DNA from: Burkholderiales bacterium
GTDB lineage: Bacteria > Pseudomonadota > Gammaproteobacteria > Burkholderiales > JAEUOS01
Direction: 5' to 3'
DNA length: 64,000 nucleotides
NCBI GenBank assembly: GCA_016790635.1
Contig: JAEUOR010000002.1
Coordinates: 274,777 to 338,776 of the forward strand
The notes under the pieces were generated by a model. It made no database searches, was not told where the DNA came from, and saw only the letters and a program-made list of their open reading frames with translations. Of the stretch, positions 53,786 through 62,613 are shown one piece after another (position 1 is the first letter of the stretch; every line of letters begins with the position of its first letter). Position numbers and translations under genes: made by a program.

Positions 53786-54313
53786 TTAGGCGCCCCGGGA
53801 ATCGACCAGGAGAATATTTTTTGCGGCTGTGTAGTGGTTGCGCAGCGTCTTGAAGGTGATGCGCCGCGCGCCGCTGCCGGGCGCGTGGTAGGTCACCGTC
53901 TCCATGGCGCGGTTCACGCGCTCAATCGGGCTGGCCTGGGGGCCACGTTGGTCTCGCAGGATGGCCTGGCGCTCGAGCTCGAGGAGGAGCTCGGCGAAGG
54001 TTCCGGGGGGCGCTTCGTTGCGGAGGAGGTCCTGCATGTATTTCGCGAGCGTGCCCGGCCGTCGGCCACATTGCTGCGCGGTGAACTTGCGAGCGATAGC
54101 CACCAAGCGCACCAGCTCGTCGCGGGCGGGCCCGGGAGGCAGGCCCGCGATCGCGATGTCTACGTCTGCAGGGCGGCCGCCGTCGGCGTCCTGGTCGTCA
54201 ACGTCCTGCACGCGGCGGAACGCCGAAGTACTCGGAAACGGCGGCCCGGGCTTGTGCGCGGGACAGGCCGAACCCGCGAAGGATTCCCTCCAGCCGGCGC
54301 TTGTCCTCAGCAA
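53786..54313 (-). CDS. Hypothetical phage-element protein
   Basis: Up to 175 residues; the conserved-looking part begins around GTG 54211 (VQDVDDQDADGG), giving 142 residues. It contains GPARDELVRLVAIARKFTAQQCGRR and ends YTAAKNILLVDSRGA. No known domain was recognised. The N-terminal 35 residues are Pro/Ser-rich and may not be translated. It precedes the capsid gene by 71 bp. Confidence 0.5.
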   Translation of the reverse strand: MLRTSAGWRESFAGSACPAHKPGPPFPSTSAFRRVQDVDDQDADGGRPADVDIAIAGLPPGPARDELVRLVAIARKFTAQQCGRRPGTLAKYMQDLLRNEAPPGTFAELLLELERQAILRDQRGPQASPIERVNRAMETVTYHAPGSGARRITFKTLRNHYTAAKNILLVDSRGA

Positions 54314-54349
54314 CGCGACGAGCGGATAACGCGACCACGATCCGGCGGA

Positions 54350-54691
54350 TCAGTGCACGCATGCCGGTGATCTCCCGTTGCCAGTCCAGCGGAGCAGGCG
54401 CGCCATCGGTTCGCCTGTGGCGGGATCAACCATCACCAGATCAACGCTGACCTGCCACCCCCCTGGTATAGCTACGCGACGAACAGTGAGCTCCGGATCG
54501 AGTCGGCGCTCCTTGATGAGCCCGACCACTTCAGCGACGCTTTCCGGCGTGGCGATGATCAGAGCGTATCGAACCATGGTCTCTAGCAACTCGTTGCTGG
54601 TCGCGGTGACATGTGCCTCCACCGAGCGAATTGTCTCCTCGAAGCCAGGCGCCGCGGCGCGACCACCTGGACCTGATCTGCTCTTGCTCAT
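54350..54691 (-). CDS. Hypothetical phage-element protein
   Basis: A 113-residue protein starting MSKSRSGPGGRAAAPG, with a helical middle (SNELLETMVRYALIIATPESVAEVVGLIKERRL) and a basic C-terminus. Its ATG overlaps the stop of the next upstream gene (ATGA at 54688-54691). Nothing identifies its role. Confidence 0.6.
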   Translation of the reverse strand: MSKSRSGPGGRAAAPGFEETIRSVEAHVTATSNELLETMVRYALIIATPESVAEVVGLIKERRLDPELTVRRVAIPGGWQVSVDLVMVDPATGEPMARLLRWTGNGRSPACVH

Positions 54692-55032
54692 TCGATGCTC
54701 CGTTTCGCGTTGTCGACTGCCAGGGCGAGGGTGCGAAGAGTCATCGCCTCGGCGCGCGCCTGGTCGTTCAGGCCGCCGGCGATCTGGCCGCATGCGCGAA
54801 TGCCGACCTGAGCCAGTCCGACGATCACCCGTGCGACGCGCGGATCCGGGTGCAGCGCGTAGAACGCGGGCGACGCCCGCTGCACGTCATCGGGCATGAC
54901 GATCCGCAGCACCGCGGCGAGCAGCCTGTCGTGCGCGGGGTCCTGCACCGCCGGCGCCGGCAAAGCCTGTAGTGCGTCGACGACGCGGTCGCCGACGGCG
55001 GACAAGGCATCTTCAAGATCAATCGTCACCAT
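54688..55032 (-). CDS. Hypothetical phage-element protein
   Basis: A 114-residue helical protein beginning MVTIDLEDALSAVGDRVVDALQALP, with a run of G residues as ribosome site. It lies in an overlapping chain with its neighbours. No family was recognised. Confidence 0.6.
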   Translation of the reverse strand: MVTIDLEDALSAVGDRVVDALQALPAPAVQDPAHDRLLAAVLRIVMPDDVQRASPAFYALHPDPRVARVIVGLAQVGIRACGQIAGGLNDQARAEAMTLRTLALAVDNAKRSIE

Positions 55033-55315
55033 ACCCCCCCACCCCCCGAAACCTGCGCGCGGAAAAATCTGACTTGTGCGACGGTCTTGCGCCAGGGAGC
55101 GCCAGAGATTCACCCCCCTTACCCCCGATCGACAGATAGAGATGTAGGCAGAATCCCGCGGTCGGCGTGACTTGTTTCTTGTTGTCGACACGTCGACGGC
55201 GCCGCCTTTGCCGCTGCGGCTTGAATGCTTTCATCACAGCACACAGCAGCGGGGAAAGGTCATGGATCGTGACCGGGCCCTTTATCAACTCGTCGACGTT
55301 TCGAATAGTGTTCAT
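55019..55315 (-). CDS. Small basic hypothetical protein
   Basis: A 98-residue product starting MNTIRNVDELIKGPVTIHDLSPLL, followed by a strongly basic stretch with six consecutive Arg. The C-terminal 50 residues are compositionally unlike the start and overlap the next gene, so the natural protein may be shorter or affected by a frameshift. A nucleic-acid-binding role is only suggested by the basic patch. Confidence 0.45.
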   Translation of the reverse strand: MNTIRNVDELIKGPVTIHDLSPLLCAVMKAFKPQRQRRRRRRVDNKKQVTPTAGFCLHLYLSIGGKGGESLALPGARPSHKSDFSARRFRGVGGYGDD

Positions 55316-55436
55316 GATTGAGATTCGGAGAAGAAGGAAGTTGCTTGTTGACGTACTGAGGCGAGTCGATTCATTGAACCGGGTTGACTAAGCACCAGGT
55401 GCTCGGCGTGCCGCACCCACCTCTGCCGGGAAGGAC

Positions 55437-55485
55437 CCGGACGGACAGGGACAACCCATATAGAGGGTTGTCCCTGTCCGTCCGG
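55437..55485. repeat. Perfect 21-bp inverted repeat with 7-nt loop
   Basis: The arms 55437-55457 and 55465-55485 are exact reverse complements, containing GGACGGACAGGGACAAC; the loop is ATATAGA. No T-run follows on either strand. Degenerate copies of GTTGTCC and GTCCGTCCG occur just to the right, up to 55550. It lies at the 3' end of the AAA ATPase gene. Confidence 0.85.
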
Positions 55486-55552
55486 TGTCGCTGTTCCATC
55501 CGGTGCGGGACAAGTCCGGACTACGTCCCGGAGTTGTCCGGTGTCCGTCCGC

Positions 55553-56695
55553 TCAAGCTTTGCGATCATGCGCATACACCCACTCTCCCGCGACGGTGAC
55601 GATCGCCGCCGCTTGGAGTTGCTCGAGCGCCCGCGCCCAGGCCTTGCGCTCCGCACCAGTGCTGTCCTTGTCCGCGCTGTCCCCGCCGTAGCGCTCCCGG
55701 TGCGCGTGGCGCCATGCGTCGAGCTTCACCGCCTTGGTGCCGAGGGGGGCGTCCATCGGGTGCGCGACAGTGCCCTCCCTCAGCAGCACGTCACGCAGCG
55801 CGCGCAGGGCGTTCTTGCTGCCGTCCGAGAGCCGTCGCGGCGGACCGCGTCGGCCGCTTGGTGCGTCGACGGCGACCGCCACGACGGCGCTGACCGGCTC
55901 GCCGTCCTCATCTTCGCCAATTTTCTCGCCGACCAAGTCGAACGCAAAGACTTCATCCCGCACGCCGTCGCGCGACTTGGTTACTCGCAGCTCGCGGTTG
56001 CTGATCTCGAGCACACAATCCACCGCTGCGAGTTGCGAGGAATGCCCGCGCGCGCCGCGCGTCGCGTCCTTGCCCATGTGGTGAACCAGCAGAAGGCAGA
56101 CATCGCCAAACGCCGCGACAATGGCCGCGCAGCCCATCAGCATGCGGCCGATGTCGACCGAGGAATTCTCATCCGCGCCCGGAGTCGCTCGCGCCTGCGT
56201 GTCGATCACGATCAGGCGACATGATCCATGGAGTTCTTGCAGCCGGGACACTTCGGCAATTAGCGCCGAGACTGAGGCGCTACTGCGGAGGTCGAGAAAG
56301 CCGTCTACCAGGTAGAAACACGCGCCGTCTGGATCGACGCGGTTTTGCTTGCACCAGGCGATGACGCGGTTCTCGACCGAGTGCCGCGCCTCGAGTGCGA
56401 CATAGACCGCCAGGCCAGCCTGGGTCTTGCGCCCGCGATGGGGCCGATTGGTGGCGACGTGCATCGCGATGTCAAGCGCGACAGCGGTTTTACCTTCGTT
56501 GGGTGCTGCGACGATTTGCACGATCGAGCGAGACGGCACCATACCCTTAATTAGGTACATGCCTTGCGTATGCGCCTGCAATTCGCGCGCTGCCCGCACC
56601 GAGAGCGGGGACCGCTTTTTTGAAGCCTGCTTCTCGGCGTTGCGCCTTACCTCTAAGGCAAGGTCTGCCACGTGTTCGAGATGATCAGGCCGCAT
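55553..56695 (-). CDS. AAA/RecA-like ATPase, RepA/DnaB-type
   Basis: A 380-residue P-loop ATPase. The Walker A-like loop AAPNEGKT is at residues 63-70, with Ala in place of the first Gly. Walker B reads CRLIVIDTQA, and VCLLLVHHMGKDATRGARGHSS matches the sensor region of RSF1010 RepA-like helicases. The C-terminal 120 residues contain a probable DNA-binding region. It is next to the CHC2 protein, with an overlap of 11 bp, and together they look like a replication module for the element. Confidence 0.87.
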   Translation of the reverse strand: MRPDHLEHVADLALEVRRNAEKQASKKRSPLSVRAARELQAHTQGMYLIKGMVPSRSIVQIVAAPNEGKTAVALDIAMHVATNRPHRGRKTQAGLAVYVALEARHSVENRVIAWCKQNRVDPDGACFYLVDGFLDLRSSASVSALIAEVSRLQELHGSCRLIVIDTQARATPGADENSSVDIGRMLMGCAAIVAAFGDVCLLLVHHMGKDATRGARGHSSQLAAVDCVLEISNRELRVTKSRDGVRDEVFAFDLVGEKIGEDEDGEPVSAVVAVAVDAPSGRRGPPRRLSDGSKNALRALRDVLLREGTVAHPMDAPLGTKAVKLDAWRHAHRERYGGDSADKDSTGAERKAWARALEQLQAAAIVTVAGEWVYAHDRKA

Positions 56696-57134
56696 AGCGC
56701 AGCGCGTCGATCAGCGCGAGGCAGCGCTCGCGGGCCAACCCGGCGCGCGCCCTGTCCTGGTCGGAGAGGGCCTTGCCGAGACAGACATCGCGCAGGATCA
56801 CCCAAACGCAGATGAGCTCACGCTCGAGCGCGCGCACCGCCTCGCCGGTGGTAAACGGCCGGCGTTCGCGCGTGCGCGGCTGCCCGTGCAGCGGTGCCGC
56901 GCGCGGGGGGAAGAGATCCTCGAACCGCAACCCGATCCGCTGCAGGATGTCGTGAGTGTCGCAACCCGCCCAGCACTTGAGGAGCACGGTGCCGTCCTCG
57001 GTTTCGCGAATCGAGAGCGAAGGCGAACGGTCCTCGTGCGCCGGGCAGTGTGCGGTCCACCGTCCACGGCCGGTGCGGCGCGGGTTCCTGCAGGCCTGCA
57101 GCACGCCGTCAATGGGCGACGAACTGGCGCTCAC
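56685..57134 (-). CDS. CHC2 zinc-finger primase-like protein
   Basis: A 149-residue protein with the DnaG-type zinc ribbon only: C30 and H33 in HCPAHEDRSPSLSI and C54 and C58 in LLKCWAGC. The Toprim catalytic domain is missing, so it may act as a DNA-binding primase subunit. The GTG at 57134 overlaps the stop of the preceding gene (GTGA). The alternative longer frame to 57224 lacks a ribosome site. Confidence 0.82.
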   Translation of the reverse strand: MSASSSPIDGVLQACRNPRRTGRGRWTAHCPAHEDRSPSLSIRETEDGTVLLKCWAGCDTHDILQRIGLRFEDLFPPRAAPLHGQPRTRERRPFTTGEAVRALERELICVWVILRDVCLGKALSDQDRARAGLARERCLALIDALRYAA

Positions 57135-57394
57135 TCCGCCACCGGCGCGCGGCGCGCCGCCTCGATCGCACTCGCCTCGATGACGGCGACGAAACGCTGC
57201 GGGTGCACCAGGAGCCGCCCGCACAGCATGGCTAGGGCCCTGGCGTCGTTGAGCGCCTGGCGCTGCTGTCGCAGCACCCAGCGGGCGGACTGCTCAGAAG
57301 GGAACATCGGCGAGGGCCCTTCCCAGAGCCAGCTCGCCGGCTTGAAGTCGGGAAGGAGGGTTAGCGCCTCCTTTCGTGGTTTGCGGTTTGACAT
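57131..57394 (-). CDS. Small hypothetical phage-element protein
   Basis: An 87-residue protein beginning MSNRKPRKEALTLLPDF, with AGGAG at the right distance. It has a helical SARWVLRQQRQALNDARALAMLCGRLLVHPQRF segment. Its role is unknown; it is coupled to the CHC2 protein by an overlapping stop/start. Confidence 0.62.
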   Translation of the reverse strand: MSNRKPRKEALTLLPDFKPASWLWEGPSPMFPSEQSARWVLRQQRQALNDARALAMLCGRLLVHPQRFVAVIEASAIEAARRAPVAE

Positions 57395-57505
57395 CGGGCT
57401 CTCCTGAGTTGTTGGCGTTTGCGGGCGCCTGGAGAGCATTCAATCAATTGCCTGGTGTCGTCGGGGAAGGGGCAAACCACGATATTGGGAGCATTTGAAG
57501 GGGGG

Positions 57506-58186
57506 TCACCCCCCCCGAACCACCTCCTTAACCAGGTCTTCGCCGCAGGTCAACCCATAGGCGGGAGCAAACTCTTTCACGAAATTGAAGAACCACCCGT
57601 CCGCGCCCGCCGGTGGCATTTTTCCGGCAATCCTTTGCGCCGTAAGGGCGGCCCAAAAGATGAACTGCCGAGCAGGCCCCTCCGCGCGCTTTCGGCCGCG
57701 CTGTGGAGTGCAGCGCGCAACGGCCTCGCGTGCGGCCTCGGCGAGCTCATCGAGGATGGCCACGGCCAAGGGCAGGTTGCGGGCACCAGCGCTGGATGTG
57801 CGGGATCGATGATCAGTCACTTTCCAAGCCACGTGCAGCGCGGACATCGAATCGGGAGACAGCGCCCTCAACGATATGCAGAGCGACGCCGACGCATCGG
57901 CAATCTTCTGGAACCGTTCCCGTGCTTCCGTCTCGGTAAGTACCTCGCCGCTCGCTCCGGCGTTGAGCGCGTGGAAATGGCACGCCCGCAGAAATTCTGC
58001 CGCGCGGTCGTCGCCTTTCAACGCGATCGACATGCGATGACGCATGTGCATGAACGGGCCCTGGTCTACCTTGTGCCGCCTCCTGATGTCCGCGTCGATG
58101 GTCGCCTTATCCGAGTCCGCAAGATCGGTCATCGAAGGGCTAAAGCCCCCGCGAACAGGACTCGCGAGCCGCTTTGCCGCCCTCAT
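57506..58186 (-). CDS. Hypothetical phage-element protein
   Basis: A 226-residue protein starting at ATG 58186 with AGGAGG upstream. It includes HMRHRMSIALKGDDRAAEFLRACHFHALNAG and a Trp-rich GWFFNFVKEFAPAYG near the C-terminus. No family was recognised. Its ATG overlaps the stop of the upstream gene. The open frame extends upstream but without a start signal. Confidence 0.65.
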   Translation of the reverse strand: MRAAKRLASPVRGGFSPSMTDLADSDKATIDADIRRRHKVDQGPFMHMRHRMSIALKGDDRAAEFLRACHFHALNAGASGEVLTETEARERFQKIADASASLCISLRALSPDSMSALHVAWKVTDHRSRTSSAGARNLPLAVAILDELAEAAREAVARCTPQRGRKRAEGPARQFIFWAALTAQRIAGKMPPAGADGWFFNFVKEFAPAYGLTCGEDLVKEVVRGG

Positions 58187-58440
58187 GATCCCGCCCTCCT
58201 TTCCGCCTCCTCCATCCGGCCTTTCCACGCAAGGAAATCCGCCGCCTCCTCGAGGGTCAGCGCCCGCACGTCGCGGACCACGCTCGAGAGCACCCCCCCG
58301 GCCTGGCGGTCGGCCTGCGCCTGGTCGTGCGCGTAGCTCCGGGCCTCCTCTGCGCTGTCGCCGATGGCGTAGGCGTACCTGATCCGGGTTTCGACGATGG
58401 CCACGCGCCACACGAGCGGAAGAAGGTTGATCGCGCTCAT
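58183..58440 (-). CDS. Small hypothetical phage-element protein
   Basis: An 85-residue protein beginning MSAINLLPLVWRVAIVETRIRYAYAIGDS with a helical acidic C-terminus. It overlaps both neighbours by ATGA. The function is unknown. Confidence 0.6.
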   Translation of the reverse strand: MSAINLLPLVWRVAIVETRIRYAYAIGDSAEEARSYAHDQAQADRQAGGVLSSVVRDVRALTLEEAADFLAWKGRMEEAERRAGS

Positions 58441-58742
58441 GGCGCGCCCCCTTCTGCCGTCTCGTCGTCGAGACTGCCGCCCACCCTCTCGAACTCTTCG
58501 GCCGCGTCCGCGAAGAAGTCACCCCCCAAAGCGACGCAGCAGCGGCGGAGCTGCTGCATGACACGCTCGGTGAGTGCCTCGATCGACTCGAATGCGATCT
58601 CTGGCTCGATGTTGCCGCACATGCCGGCGTCGGCGATGCCGCGCGCGGCGTCGAGTCGGCAGTGCAACTGGCCAAGCTCAAGGGCGACTCGTCGCCGGAC
58701 ATCGTCCTCGAGAACGAAGGTTTCTTGTGTGGAGTTGCTCAT
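58437..58742 (-). CDS. Small acidic hypothetical phage-element protein
   Basis: A 101-residue protein beginning MSNSTQETFVLEDDVRRRVALELGQLH, mainly helical and acidic (FERVGGSLDDETAEGG end). It overlaps the integrase stop and the next gene's start. An excisionase or regulator role is possible from position but no HTH was seen. Confidence 0.6.
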   Translation of the reverse strand: MSNSTQETFVLEDDVRRRVALELGQLHCRLDAARGIADAGMCGNIEPEIAFESIEALTERVMQQLRRCCVALGGDFFADAAEEFERVGGSLDDETAEGGAP

Positions 58743-59785
58743 TTGATTTCTCCCAGCGCGGCGGCCATCGCCTGCGCCTTGGTCTGGGTTTTCAAATGCG
58801 CGTACCTACGTGTCGTGGTCAGCGTGCGGTGCCCCAGCACCTCGGCGACGACATGCAGGTCGGCGCCGGCCTGCACCATCAGGGAGGCGCAACAGTGCCG
58901 CAGGTCGTGGAACTTGAAGTCCTTCAGGCGCGCGCGCTTGAGCGCGTCGGCGAAGGCCGAGTCAACCACCGCCGGCGCCTGGTACTTCGCGCGCGTGGAG
59001 CCGAAGACGAAGCGGTCCGGTGCGCCGACGAAGGGCCGCAGCACGTCGACCACCTGCGGCAGCAGGACCAGGGTGCGGCGGTCGCCGTTCTTGGTGCGGC
59101 CCAGGCGCGCCACCCCGCCGGCCAGGTCGACATCGCGCCAGCGCAGCGACAGGAGCTCGCCCTTGCGGGCGCCCGTGAGCATCGCGGTGAGCACCAGGGC
59201 GAACAGGCGCGGATACCGGGACGCGCGGCACGCGGCGAACAGGCGCTCGCGGTCTTCGGCTTCAAGCCAACGGACACGCTCGTGCTCGCCGGGCAGGCGG
59301 CGGATGCCTCGGCACGGGTTGACCCAGCCGCGCGGTGACAGGCGCTGCTCGATGCCCCAGGTGAACACCGCGGCGATCGCGCCCATGTAGCGGTTCAGCG
59401 TCGCCGGGGTCTTGGGCCGCGCGCCGGGCCTGGTGCGGAAGATGCGCCGGCCTTCGTGGTCGCGGCCCTTGAACGCGAGCGCGGGCTGCGCCTTGAGCTC
59501 CGCGCGGGCCGCGTACAGCACGTCGCTGTCGAGCCTCTCGAGGGTGAAGTCGCCGAGTAGCTGATCCCACGCGGCCAGGCGCTGCGAGCGCGTATGGTCG
59601 CGGCCGGCGTACACGGCCATGTAGCGCCCGATCAGGGCGCGCACGGTCATCGCCTGGGGGCGCTCGGCCAGCGCCCTCAGGCGCTCGGCGATGCCGCCGG
59701 CAGGGGTTGATGCGGGTACATCTGCGGCCACGCCGCAATTCGCGGCCACTGGTGCTGCGGGGACTGCCGTTGCTGGATTCATCAT
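58739..59785 (-). CDS. int: Tyrosine recombinase (integrase)
   Basis: A 348-residue site-specific recombinase. The catalytic residues are R207 (GARKGEL), K232, H293 and R296 (HDLRH), H319 (LGHR) and Y328 (TTRRYAHL), all present. An N-terminal SAM-like core-binding domain spans about 45-150. The ATG at 59785 follows GGAG. It lies 76 bp from the tRNA-Asn 3' end, as expected for the enzyme that integrated the element there. Confidence 0.95.
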   Translation of the reverse strand: MMNPATAVPAAPVAANCGVAADVPASTPAGGIAERLRALAERPQAMTVRALIGRYMAVYAGRDHTRSQRLAAWDQLLGDFTLERLDSDVLYAARAELKAQPALAFKGRDHEGRRIFRTRPGARPKTPATLNRYMGAIAAVFTWGIEQRLSPRGWVNPCRGIRRLPGEHERVRWLEAEDRERLFAACRASRYPRLFALVLTAMLTGARKGELLSLRWRDVDLAGGVARLGRTKNGDRRTLVLLPQVVDVLRPFVGAPDRFVFGSTRAKYQAPAVVDSAFADALKRARLKDFKFHDLRHCCASLMVQAGADLHVVAEVLGHRTLTTTRRYAHLKTQTKAQAMAAALGEIK

Positions 59786-59861
59786 GATCTCCGAAGGTGA
59801 GCCGGCCGAAACCGGCGGACTTGTTCGGACACCCGAAAAACGCCAACAACTCAAAGAGTTA

Positions 59862-59937
59862 TGGCTCCCCGACCTGGGCTCGAACCAGGGACCTGCGGAT
59901 TAACAGTCCGTCGCTCTACCAACTGAGCTATCGGGGA
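59862..59937 (-). tRNA. tRNA-Asn, anticodon GTT
   Basis: A complete 76-nt cloverleaf: acceptor TCCCCGA/TCGGGGA, D-arm GCTCAGTTGGTAGAGC, anticodon loop CTGTTAA (GTT at 59904-59902), T-arm CTGGTTCGAGCCCAG and encoded CCA. Its 3' 45 nt recur at 48392 and 50433. It is the integration site of the phage-like element, whose copy restores the gene. Confidence 0.97.
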
Positions 59938-60008
59938 ACAGCCTCATAGTATAGCAGGCGATCATTACGCCCGCCAAGCTCGAGGCCAGCCGCACGGCGC
60001 CGGCCGAC

Positions 60009-60575
60009 TCAGCCGCTGTCGTCCCCGAGGTAGGGCGCGGCGAGCTTCAGGTAGTGGGCCATCGACCACAGCGTGAGGATCGCGGCGAGCCAGAGCGCAA
60101 CCGTGCCCAGCAGCGGCGTCGGCACGCCGGGGATCAGCGGCTCGTAGAGCAGCAACGCGATGATCGCGGTCATCTGCGCGGTCGTCTTGAGCTTGCCGAC
60201 GAAGGCGACGGCGACGCTCTTCGACGCGCCCAGTTGAGCCATCCACTCGCGCAGCGCCGAGATCGCGATCTCGCGGCCGATGATGATGAAGGCCACCAGC
60301 GCATTGACGCGGTCCAGCTGCAGCAGGATCAGCAGCGCTGCGCAGACCAGGAACTTGTCGGCCACCGGATCGAGGAAGGCGCCGAAGGACGAGGTCTGGT
60401 TCATCCGTCGCGCCAGCCAACCGTCCAGCCAGTCGGTGAGCGCGACGACGATGAACAGCACCGTGGCCAGCAGGTTGCGTGTCGGCCCGTCCAGCGGCAG
60501 ATAGAAGACGCCCACGACCAGCGGAATGGCGATGATGCGCGCCCAGGTCAGCAGCGTGGGGATCGTGAAGAACAT
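60009..60575 (-). CDS. pgsA: CDP-diacylglycerol-glycerol-3-phosphate 3-phosphatidyltransferase
   Basis: A 188-residue inner-membrane enzyme with several hydrophobic helices. The CDP-alcohol phosphotransferase signature is complete: D51-G52, A55-R56, G65, D69 and D73 in DGWLARRMNQTSSFGAFLDP. It makes phosphatidylglycerol-phosphate. It lies 44 nt downstream of uvrC on the same strand, a classical arrangement. Confidence 0.95.
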   Translation of the reverse strand: MFFTIPTLLTWARIIAIPLVVGVFYLPLDGPTRNLLATVLFIVVALTDWLDGWLARRMNQTSSFGAFLDPVADKFLVCAALLILLQLDRVNALVAFIIIGREIAISALREWMAQLGASKSVAVAFVGKLKTTAQMTAIIALLLYEPLIPGVPTPLLGTVALWLAAILTLWSMAHYLKLAAPYLGDDSG

Positions 60576-60619
60576 CGCGGCATTGTGCCGTGTGCGGCAC
60601 GGCCGGCCCACGTGCGGGC

Positions 60620-62578
60620 TCAATGCAGCGCGCGGTAGATCGCCTCGGCCAGCGTGCGCGAGATGCCTTCGACGCTGGCCAGGTCCTCGACGCCGGCATT
60701 GGCCACGCCGCGCACGCCGCCGAAGCGCTGCAGCAGCGCAGCCCGCTTCTTCGGGCCGACGCCGGCGATGTCCTCCAGGCGGCTGCCGCCGGTGCGCACG
60801 CTGGCGCGCCGCGCGCGCATGCCGGTGATCGCGAAGCGGTGCGCCTCGTCGCGGATCTGCGCCACCAGCATCAGCGCCGCCGAATCGGGGCTCAGCCGCA
60901 CCTTGGGCCGGCCATCGGCAAACACCAGCTCTTCCAGGCCGACCTTGCGGCCCTCGCCCTTCTCCACGCCGACGATCAGCGACAGGTCGAGCCCCAGTTC
61001 CTCGAAGACCTCGCGCGCCACGCCGACCTGGCCACGCCCGCCATCCACCAGCACCAGGTCCGGCATGCGTGCCGCGTTGGCCACCGATTCGCCGGATTGC
61101 AGTGCCTCCGCCAGCTTGGCGTAGCGGCGCGTCAGCACCTGGCGCATCGCCGCATAGTCGTCGCCGCCGGTCACGGCCTGGATGTTGAAGCGTCGGTACT
61201 GGCTGTTCTGCATGCGGTGGTCTTCGTAGACCACGCAGGACGCCTGTGTCGCCTCGCCCGCGGTATGGCTGACGTCGAAGCACTCGACGCGGAAGCGGTC
61301 GGGGTCGGGCAACTCCAGGTCCAGCGCATCGGCCAACGCGCGGGTGCGCTCGCGCTGCGAGCCTTCCTCGGCCAGCAGCCGCGCCAGCGCGATCTCGGCG
61401 CCCTTCACTGCCATGTCCAGCCAGATCCGCCGCTGCTCGCGCGGTTGATGCACCGTGCGGACGCGTTGCCCGGCCTGCTGGCCCAGCGCATCGATCAACG
61501 CCGCGTCCACGGCATGGCTCAGCACCAGCAGCGGCGGCACCGGCTGGCCCAGGTAGTGTTGGGCGATGAAGGCTTCCAGCAACTGCTGCTCGATCTGGCG
61601 CACGCCGGGCTCATCGGCAGCCTCGTCCGCGGCCACCGCGGTGGCGTCCTCGACATGCGTCGGGAAATAGGCCCGGTCGCCCAGGTGCCGGCTGCCGCGC
61701 ACCATCGCCAGGTTCACGCAGGCCCGCCCGCCGGCCACGCTGACGGCCAGGATGTCGGCATCGCGATCGCTGGCCGACAGGCTGCTCTCGTCCATCGCCT
61801 GCTGGTGCAGCACCCGCGACAGCGCGGCGATGCGGTCGCGCCATTCGGCGGCGCGTTCGTAGTCCATGACCTCGGCGCACTGGGCCATACGCTGCTGCAG
61901 TTCGTCGATCACCTGCTGTGAATCGCCAAGCAGGAAAGCCTCGGCATTGCGCACGTCCAGCGCGTAGTCCTCGGCCTTGACCAGGCCCACGCAAGGGCCC
62001 GAGCAGCGGCGGATCTGGTAAAGCAGGCAGGGCCGCGAGCGGTTGGCGAACACCGTGTCCTCGCAGGTGCGCAGCCGGAACACCTTCTGGATCAGCTGGA
62101 TGGTCTCCTTGACCGCCCAGGCGCCCGGGTACGGGCCGAAGTAGCGGTGCCGCCGGTCGACGCTGCCACGGTAGTAGGCCACCCGAGGGAAGCGCGCCGC
62201 CTGCGTCGCGGCCTCGGCGTCGGGCAGGCCGGTGATCTTCAGGTACGGGTAGCTCTTGTCGTCGCGGAACAGGATGTTGAACTTGGGGTTCAACGTCTTG
62301 ATCAGGTTGTTCTCGAGCAGCAGCGCCTCGGCCTCGGTGCGCACCACCGTGGTCTCCAGCCGCACGATGCGCGAGACCATGTGGCCGATGCGCGTACCGC
62401 CATGATCCTTGTGGAAGTAGCTGGATACGCGCTTCTTCAGGTTGCGCGCCTTGCCGACATACAGCACCTCGCCGCGCGCGTCGAAGTAGCGGTACACGCC
62501 AGGCAGGCCCGGCAGCGCCGCCACCTCGGCCAGCAGGCGTTCGCGAGGGTCGTCGACAGTGGCGGCGGTGGCGTCCAT
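60620..62578 (-). CDS. uvrC: Excinuclease ABC subunit C
   Basis: A 652-residue nucleotide-excision-repair endonuclease. The N-terminal GIY-YIG domain starts [26 protein letters not shown] UvrB-binding (UVR) helix pair lies around residues 220-250. The RNase H-like endonuclease domain includes [23 protein letters not shown] and [13 protein letters not shown], and the tail has helix-hairpin-helix repeats ([18 protein letters not shown]). Length and order are standard. Confidence 0.97.
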   Translation of the reverse strand: MDATAATVDDPRERLLAEVAALPGLPGVYRYFDARGEVLYVGKARNLKKRVSSYFHKDHGGTRIGHMVSRIVRLETTVVRTEAEALLLENNLIKTLNPKFNILFRDDKSYPYLKITGLPDAEAATQAARFPRVAYYRGSVDRRHRYFGPYPGAWAVKETIQLIQKVFRLRTCEDTVFANRSRPCLLYQIRRCSGPCVGLVKAEDYALDVRNAEAFLLGDSQQVIDELQQRMAQCAEVMDYERAAEWRDRIAALSRVLHQQAMDESSLSASDRDADILAVSVAGGRACVNLAMVRGSRHLGDRAYFPTHVEDATAVAADEAADEPGVRQIEQQLLEAFIAQHYLGQPVPPLLVLSHAVDAALIDALGQQAGQRVRTVHQPREQRRIWLDMAVKGAEIALARLLAEEGSQRERTRALADALDLELPDPDRFRVECFDVSHTAGEATQASCVVYEDHRMQNSQYRRFNIQAVTGGDDYAAMRQVLTRRYAKLAEALQSGESVANAARMPDLVLVDGGRGQVGVAREVFEELGLDLSLIVGVEKGEGRKVGLEELVFADGRPKVRLSPDSAALMLVAQIRDEAHRFAITGMRARRASVRTGGSRLEDIAGVGPKKRAALLQRFGGVRGVANAGVEDLASVEGISRTLAEAIYRALH

Positions 62579-62613
62579 CGGCGCGGATTTTGCGGCCTTC
62601 GATAATCGGCTGG

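Larger units (their letters stand above)
50433..59906 (-). mobile_element. 9.5-kb phage-like integrated element in tRNA-Asn
   Basis: The element is bounded by 45-bp direct repeats of the tRNA-Asn 3' end. Its genes all lie on the minus strand, integrase first: small ORFs, CHC2 primase-like protein, AAA ATPase, small ORFs, HK97 major capsid protein and tape-measure protein. No terminase, portal, head protease, tail tube or lysis gene was found. It is either a heavily deleted prophage or a satellite that borrows a helper phage. Confidence 0.85.

Noticed and set aside
55437..55485. Transcription terminator interpretation of the 21-bp inverted repeat
   Set aside because: No T-run follows on either strand, and the arms are longer than is usual.
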